This document shows positions 59,961 to 64,000 of a stretch of DNA of 64,000 nucleotides, in pieces; the stretch's first letter is position 1, and each line of letters starts with the position of its first letter. The translations under genes were made by a program, and so were the position numbers. The stretch spans positions 434,001 to 498,000 of the forward strand of contig NZ_JARVCO010000002.1 of the NCBI RefSeq assembly GCF_034531395.1. Direction: 5' to 3'. Source of the DNA: Pontiella agarivorans (GTDB taxonomy: Bacteria; Verrucomicrobiota; Kiritimatiellia; Kiritimatiellales; Pontiellaceae). The notes under the pieces are model-generated. The model was not told where the DNA came from. It saw only the letters and a list, made by a program, of their open reading frames with translations, and made no database searches.

Positions 59961-60601
59961 TATAGAAATTTTTTGAGTGGGCAGTCTTTGCAGTTGGGTT
60001 TGCGGGCGGTGCAGTAATCTTTGCAGATCCGGACGATCAGGGCGTGGTATTCGTTAAAGAGTTGAACGTCTTCCGGCAGGTTGTCGGTGAAGAGTTTGGC
60101 AACGTCGTCGTATTTTGCTTTATCATCGATCCAACTGTGGCGTCGGCAGATTCGTTTAGTGTAGGCATCGACCACAAAGGCGGGCTGACGGGCGGCGTAG
60201 AGAATGATGCAGTCGGCGGTTTCCTTGCCAATGCCTTTCCAGGACAGCAGCTCGGTCCGAAGTGCAGCGCCTTCGAGGTTGAAAAGCTTATCGAGCGAGC
60301 CGTCGAATTTGTTCCGAAGGTTGGAAATCAGTTCCTGCAGGTAGTCCGCTTTCTGATTAAAGAAGCCGGCGGGCCGAATCCATTCCATCAGCTGTTCGCG
60401 CGGCGCATTTTCCAGCGATTGGAAATTGAGGGCCTGGTTTTTCCGAAGGTTGGAAAGGGCTTTCTCGACATTGGTCCAGGCGGTATTCTGGGTCAGAATG
60501 GCCCCGACGATCATTTCGAACCGGGATTCCGCCGGCCACCAGTGCTGTTTGCCGTAATGGGAAAACAGGGTGTTGTAGACGTCATAAATCGGCGGGGTCA
60601 T
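59960..60601 (-). CDS. Endonuclease III-family DNA glycosylase, MagIII-like (no catalytic Lys)
   Basis: 213 residues; HhH-GPD fold with LLSWKGIGKETADCIILYAA (about 118-137) and Asp145 in AFVVDAYTKRI. In endonuclease III the residue before the Thr-Ala of the hairpin is the lyase Lys; here it is Glu127, so it is probably a monofunctional glycosylase. This pattern occurs in MagIII-type 3-methyladenine glycosylases. Of the four 4Fe-4S Cys, C197-x6-C204-x2-C207 are present, but the protein ends at Leu213 where the last Cys should be, at the edge of repeat element E. Overlaps the upstream gene by 20 bp. Confidence 0.82.
   Translation of the reverse strand: MTPPIYDVYNTLFSHYGKQHWWPAESRFEMIVGAILTQNTAWTNVEKALSNLRKNQALNFQSLENAPREQLMEWIRPAGFFNQKADYLQELISNLRNKFDGSLDKLFNLEGAALRTELLSWKGIGKETADCIILYAARQPAFVVDAYTKRICRRHSWIDDKAKYDDVAKLFTDNLPEDVQLFNEYHALIVRICKDYCTARKPNCKDCPLKKFL
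60410..60424. repeat. TTCCA-N5-TGGAA palindrome, copy 15
   Basis: Exact copy, centre GCGAT, in the Nth-like gene; read as FQSLE (residues 60-64). Two one-mismatch copies (TTCCG) lie at 60312 and 60441 in the same gene. Confidence 0.85.
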
Positions 60602-60938
60602 GGGTCTTCAGAAATTCTTCTTCGTGCTGTTTGGTGTTGATGTGCTGCTGGGCCAGAAAGACATCGAAGAGACTGAGCAAATAGATGATGCCCACCAACA
60701 GCAACGGCTGGCCGAATGCGGAAAGCGGAACCGGCTGCGGATCCGCCATGGCTTCGTCGAAGGCCATGGAATAGAGTTCAATGATATTGTGAATGGCCAG
60801 CAGCAGAATCCAGATAAAGCCGGTCATAAAACCGGCTGAAAACAGGAGCCCGGCAAACCAGCGTTTCTGGACAAACTGGCCAAGGCCCGGAAAACCGAAC
60901 GCGGAAAGCCAGATGGGTAGGCGGGGGTTTTTATTCAT
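60582..60938 (-). CDS. Small membrane protein, unrecognised
   Basis: 118 residues; family not recognised with certainty. An N-terminal PIWLSAFGFPGLGQFVQKRWFAGLLF segment resembles small membrane proteins of the DUF5683/DUF6677 kind with a proline-glycine turn before the first helix. Three hydrophobic stretches (about 8-30, 33-55, 75-93) and a hydrophilic C-terminus. The stop lies inside the start of the glycosylase gene, so they are co-transcribed. Confidence 0.7.
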   Translation of the reverse strand: MNKNPRLPIWLSAFGFPGLGQFVQKRWFAGLLFSAGFMTGFIWILLLAIHNIIELYSMAFDEAMADPQPVPLSAFGQPLLLVGIIYLLSLFDVFLAQQHINTKQHEEEFLKTHDPADL

Positions 60939-61085
60939 GAAGGCTATCTATGCTCAATCTGTGCTGTTTTGTCAAAAAGGCATTGATTGAGGTTTTTGCA
61001 TTGGGGGAGGACTAGCGGTATCGCCGATCTGGCATGGCAGGTGCTACAAGTGATTTGTGAATACATCAATGGATAAGAGATAGTT

Positions 61086-62765
61086 ATGAGTGTTGTGGTT
61101 ATTGCCGGTTTGATTTTTGCGATGGTCCTGCTGTCGATATCGCTCTTGGCCAATGTCCGGTTTCGGGCAAGAGCAAAAGAGGCGGAGCAGCGTTATGCCA
61201 AAAGCAGGGACAGGGTACTTCAGCTGTTCGAGCAATCATCGGATGCGATTCTGATTGCCGAAAAAGACGGGCGGCTGAAGGCGGCCAACCGCAAAGCGGT
61301 GGAACTTCTTCAAACCAATTTGAAAACACTTACTGCCCGGCGAATTCAGGACATTGTTTCCGATAAAGATCAGGAAGAGTTCGTTGAGAAGTTATCGGAG
61401 TGGTTTTCGGGGCGGACGGTTCGCTGGGAAGCTGCGGTGAAGAGCGAAGCATTTCGAACGCTTGATGTGGAATTTGTGCCCTGTCTGCAGCAGGTGAACG
61501 GTATACGCCATCTCGAAATCCATGTTTGCGATATCCGTGCGCGAAAAGAGGCTGAAAATAAAATACATGCGGCACGGCAGATGGCGGAAGATGCCCTCGA
61601 AATGGCGCATTCAGCCCGCCGGGAGGCGGAGCAGTCGAGCCAGCGTAAGAGTGAATTTATGGCCGCCATGAGCCGCGATCTCCGGACGCCGCTGAATAAT
61701 ATTGTCGGTGCCGGGCAGTTGCTGAACGAAGAGCTCCCGATTGAAGATCAGAAAGAATATCTGCAGATCATTCAGGATTCCTCGCAGCGTCTTCAGCAGG
61801 TTATTGATCACGTTCTCGATATCGCAAAGATTGAAGCCGGTCAGATGGAAACTCTGTCCGGCAGTTTGGATATTCGTGACATATGCAGGGAACTGGAGGA
61901 ACGGTTCCGGCGGGATTCCACACAGAAAGGACTCTATCTGGAGTGTGCTTGCAAAGAAAATGTGCCCGAGTTTCTCATCGGTGACCGGGGGATGCTCGAG
62001 CATGTGCTCGAAAATCTGCTCGCTAATGCGTTCGCATTCACGGAGTCCGGTTCGATCTGCCTGCGGGTGGAGTGCCGGTCCGTCAACGAATCCGGGGCCT
62101 CGGTCTATTTCGAGGTCAAGGATTCCGGTATTGGTATCCCATCTGAAAAACAACAGTGGATTTTTGAAAAATTTGTCTACACGAGCGAGTTTGCTAAAGC
62201 GCAACCGGATGATGCTGCCTTAGGACTGGCCATCAGTAAACGGCAGGTGGAACTGATGGGTGGAATATTGGGTGTCCACAGTGAAACGGGGCAGGGAACA
62301 ACCTTTTACTTTAATCTGATGCTTCCTGTGGCGACGCCGTCCGGCCTGATGGACCGACCGAAAAGGGAGAGTCTGAACCGGGTGCGATGCGATAATATGA
62401 GCATTCTGCTTGCGGAAGACAATCGTCTGAATCGGAAGGTGGCGGAGGATCTTTTGACGAAAGCCGGGTGCCGGGTTGATAGCGTTGAAAACGGCCGCGA
62501 TGCCGCGCTGCAGGTCCGCAAGGCTGAATATGATGCGGTGTTGATGGACTGCGAGATGCCAGTGATGGATGGTTTTGAAAGCACGAAAAAAATCCGCAAG
62601 ATGCCGGAGCCTTACCGCAGCATTCCCATTATCGCCCTTACGGCCAACGCCATGAAGGAAGATATCGAAAAATGCACTGCCGCCGGTATGACGGCCTATC
62701 TTTCAAAACCCATCAGCCGCAAGCACCTGATTGAAGTGCTCAATCTGCATGTTCAGCAGGTTTAA
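61086..62765 (+). CDS. Hybrid sensor kinase with receiver domain, phosphoacceptor His replaced by Arg
   Basis: 559 residues: one N-terminal membrane helix (about 3-23), a PAS domain (about 42-155), a dimerisation helix, a HATPase domain (about 290-415) and a C-terminal receiver (about 438-555). The H-box reads EFMAAMSRDLRTPLN, where MSHE(L/I)RTPLN is expected; Arg197 (codon CGC) stands in place of His. N-box Asn (LLANAFAFTESG), VKDSGIGIP and IFEKFV are present, while the G2 box reads AALGLAIS with its first Gly altered. The receiver keeps Asp488 (VLMDCEMPVMDG), ALTANA and the SKPIS Lys. Autophosphorylation by the usual route looks impossible. Confidence 0.88.
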   Translation: MSVVVIAGLIFAMVLLSISLLANVRFRARAKEAEQRYAKSRDRVLQLFEQSSDAILIAEKDGRLKAANRKAVELLQTNLKTLTARRIQDIVSDKDQEEFVEKLSEWFSGRTVRWEAAVKSEAFRTLDVEFVPCLQQVNGIRHLEIHVCDIRARKEAENKIHAARQMAEDALEMAHSARREAEQSSQRKSEFMAAMSRDLRTPLNNIVGAGQLLNEELPIEDQKEYLQIIQDSSQRLQQVIDHVLDIAKIEAGQMETLSGSLDIRDICRELEERFRRDSTQKGLYLECACKENVPEFLIGDRGMLEHVLENLLANAFAFTESGSICLRVECRSVNESGASVYFEVKDSGIGIPSEKQQWIFEKFVYTSEFAKAQPDDAALGLAISKRQVELMGGILGVHSETGQGTTFYFNLMLPVATPSGLMDRPKRESLNRVRCDNMSILLAEDNRLNRKVAEDLLTKAGCRVDSVENGRDAALQVRKAEYDAVLMDCEMPVMDGFESTKKIRKMPEPYRSIPIIALTANAMKEDIEKCTAAGMTAYLSKPISRKHLIEVLNLHVQQV

Positions 62766-62853
62766 CCGGGGGCTGCGAGAGATGCATGCATAGAATAACT
62801 TGAACTCTTCGCGGTGAATCCGCATTTTCTTCTGCTGTTTACAGGGGAAGTTC

Positions 62854-63402
62854 ATGAAACTCTTTTTTATTTCCGACATCCATGGATCGCTGTCGGCTCT
62901 GAATGCGGCGCTCGACTGCTTTCGGCAGGAACAGGCTGACCGGATTATCATCCTCGGCGATGCGCTCTATCACGGGCCGCGCAATCCGCTGCCCGACGGA
63001 TACAACCCGGCCGAAACCGCCCGGCTGTTGAATCTGTATAAGGACCGCATCATCGCAGTGCGCGGTAATTGCGACAGCGAAGTGGATCAGATGCTGATTG
63101 AATATCCCATGATGGAAACCTACGCCATTGTTCAGCTCGAGGACCGGAAGTTTTTTCTGACGCACGGGCATATCTATCATCCCGATGAACATCCGCCGCT
63201 GTGTGCCGGTGATATCCTGGCGTTCGGCCATATTCACCTGCCGATGGCGGAAAAGCGCGGCGACCTTTTTGTGTTCAATCCGGGGTCGATCTCACTGCCG
63301 AAGGAAAACAACCCGCCGTCGTACGGGCTGTTTGACGGCGGGAAGCTGCAGGTCAAAACCTTCGCCGGCGAAGTCCTGCGGGAAGTGGCGGGTGTCGGGT
63401 AA
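62854..63402 (+). CDS. yfcE: Phosphodiesterase YfcE (metallophosphoesterase)
   Basis: 182 residues, close to E. coli YfcE in length and motifs: FFISDIHGS (Asp, His), ILGDALYHGPRNPLPDGY, VRGNCDSEVDQM, LTHGH and FGHIHLPMAEKRG, FNPGSIS. All metal ligands of a calcineurin-type two-metal phosphodiesterase are present. Cleaves bis-pNPP-type phosphodiesters in vitro; the physiological substrate is not known. A GGGGAAG site precedes the ATG. Confidence 0.93.
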   Translation: MKLFFISDIHGSLSALNAALDCFRQEQADRIIILGDALYHGPRNPLPDGYNPAETARLLNLYKDRIIAVRGNCDSEVDQMLIEYPMMETYAIVQLEDRKFFLTHGHIYHPDEHPPLCAGDILAFGHIHLPMAEKRGDLFVFNPGSISLPKENNPPSYGLFDGGKLQVKTFAGEVLREVAGVG

Positions 63403-63469
63403 ATTCAGCGCCTTTTGGGCTCTGTCTCGATTTAAATATTTTTTTGTATACGTTTAACAAGGTTTGAAG

Positions 63470-63976
63470 ATGAAGTTTGAAGGTGGGAATTCCGAGCTGT
63501 TGGATAGCGGAACGGCTGAAAATATATCCGGTTCATTTGATGAGGTTGCGGAGCCGCATGAAAGCGGTCGTGACGATACCCTTTCGTTTCTGAACAGTTT
63601 GCCGCTCGTTCATAAACCTAAGCCGAAACATAGTGTGCTTGATGACCATCTTTCCTTTCTTAACAGCTTGCCGAAAGCCGGTTCCTCTACCGGAGAGAGG
63701 GCGACGGAACCGAGTCCCGCTCCCGTAAAGAAAAAGAAAAAAGTAAGTCGCAAGGTAAAGAAGAAGAGTCAGGCGCAGCTGATGCGCGAAGAAAAAAACC
63801 GGCGTGAAAAAGAACGGGCGGAAGCCAAACGGTTGCAATTGGAAAAACAACGGCAGGAAGCCGAGGAACGCCGAAAAAAGCAGGCCGAAGAGGATGAACG
63901 CACCCGAAAACAGATCGAGAATCTAGAAAAGCAAAAAAAGAAAAAGTCCTTTTTCGGAAAGTTCCTCGGGGCTTGA
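63470..63976 (+). CDS. Charged coiled-coil protein with duplicated LSFLNSLP motif
   Basis: 168 residues, no known family. The N-terminal half is disordered-looking and contains two near-identical segments, DTLSFLNSLP (about 35-44) and DHLSFLNSLP (about 57-66). A basic stretch (KKKKKVSRKVKKK, about 86-98) leads into a long single charged helix or coiled coil (about 101-160, rich in E, K, R, Q) and a hydrophobic end FFGKFLGA. It could be an adaptor with two docking motifs, or a nucleic-acid- or membrane-associated scaffold; no function can be assigned. The start could instead be TTG at 63464. Confidence 0.72.
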   Translation: MKFEGGNSELLDSGTAENISGSFDEVAEPHESGRDDTLSFLNSLPLVHKPKPKHSVLDDHLSFLNSLPKAGSSTGERATEPSPAPVKKKKKVSRKVKKKSQAQLMREEKNRREKERAEAKRLQLEKQRQEAEERRKKQAEEDERTRKQIENLEKQKKKKSFFGKFLGA

Positions 63977-64000
63977 GTCTACCTGTGTTTCAATTTCAGC

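Noticed and set aside
1-64000. CRISPR array
   Set aside because: No regularly spaced direct repeats and no cas gene; the repeated palindrome is dispersed at irregular distances.

Overview
The window looks like a chromosomal segment of a marine, polysaccharide-degrading member of the PVC group, most likely Kiritimatiellota (Pontiella-like). This is inferred from the mix of genes and not from a marker gene. The evidence is four Cys-type sulfatases with a sialate O-acetylesterase-like enzyme and a GH2 glycosidase, a fucose-permease/mutarotase pair, an SHD1-like domain protein, an exosortase/EpsI pair, a split glycine decarboxylase, and peptidoglycan (murG-murC) and GatCAB genes.

Layout. 1-9.4 kb: sugar uptake and central carbon genes on + (FucP C-terminus, FucU, a histidine phosphatase, an FGGY kinase, a zinc polyol dehydrogenase, a GatZ/KbaZ protein, terminator; then transketolase and a phosphohexomutase). 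9.5-20 kb: a glycan-degradation block, with GH2 and a Tat-exported aldo/keto reductase on +, facing a minus-strand unit of four sulfatases and an SGNH esterase. 20.3-26.1 kb, minus strand: folE, cstA and a tandem array of four related membrane histidine-kinase genes. 26.2-33.7 kb, +: gcvT-gcvPA-gcvPB, a Cys/Lys-rich small secreted protein, DUF4870, folD, ferritin and two unrecognised exported proteins. 33.7-42.5 kb: mixed housekeeping (two EEP-family proteins, TPR protein, cardiolipin synthase, deoC, SHD1-like protein, efp-epmA). 42.7-45.1 kb: murG-murC. 45.2-53.5 kb: a type I restriction-modification island with two HsdM genes, one HsdS, one HsdR, a HEAT/Zn-ribbon/nuclease protein and a frameshifted small gene. 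53.9-54.2 kb: tRNA-Arg and tRNA-Gly. 54.4-64 kb: exosortase-EpsI, gatC-gatA-[repeat-bounded GxxExxY gene]-gatB, an Nth/MagIII-like glycosylase, a hybrid kinase, YfcE and a coiled-coil protein.

How the genes work together. Sulfatases, esterase, GH2 and exported reductase would strip sulfated or acetylated glycans outside the cytoplasm. FucP/FucU, the kinase, dehydrogenase, GatZ-like protein, transketolase and phosphohexomutase would feed the released sugars into central metabolism. Glycine cleavage and FolD share the one-carbon pool.

Signals that ordinary annotation would miss. (1) A gapped 15-bp palindrome, TTCCA-N5-TGGAA, occurs exactly 15 times in 64 kb, inside genes and between them, where about 0.06 is expected by chance. 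(2) The kinase array upstream of cstA is complementary in its defects: two members keep the phosphoacceptor His but have ruined ATPase motifs, one keeps the ATPase motifs but has lost the His, and one is a deletion remnant. (3) A GxxExxY (PD-(D/E)XK-like) gene lies between gatA and gatB, bounded by 29-bp inverted repeats; gene-less hairpins with similar arms sit in other gene gaps. (4) The restriction island carries a HEAT/Zn-ribbon/nuclease protein translationally coupled to a second HsdM.
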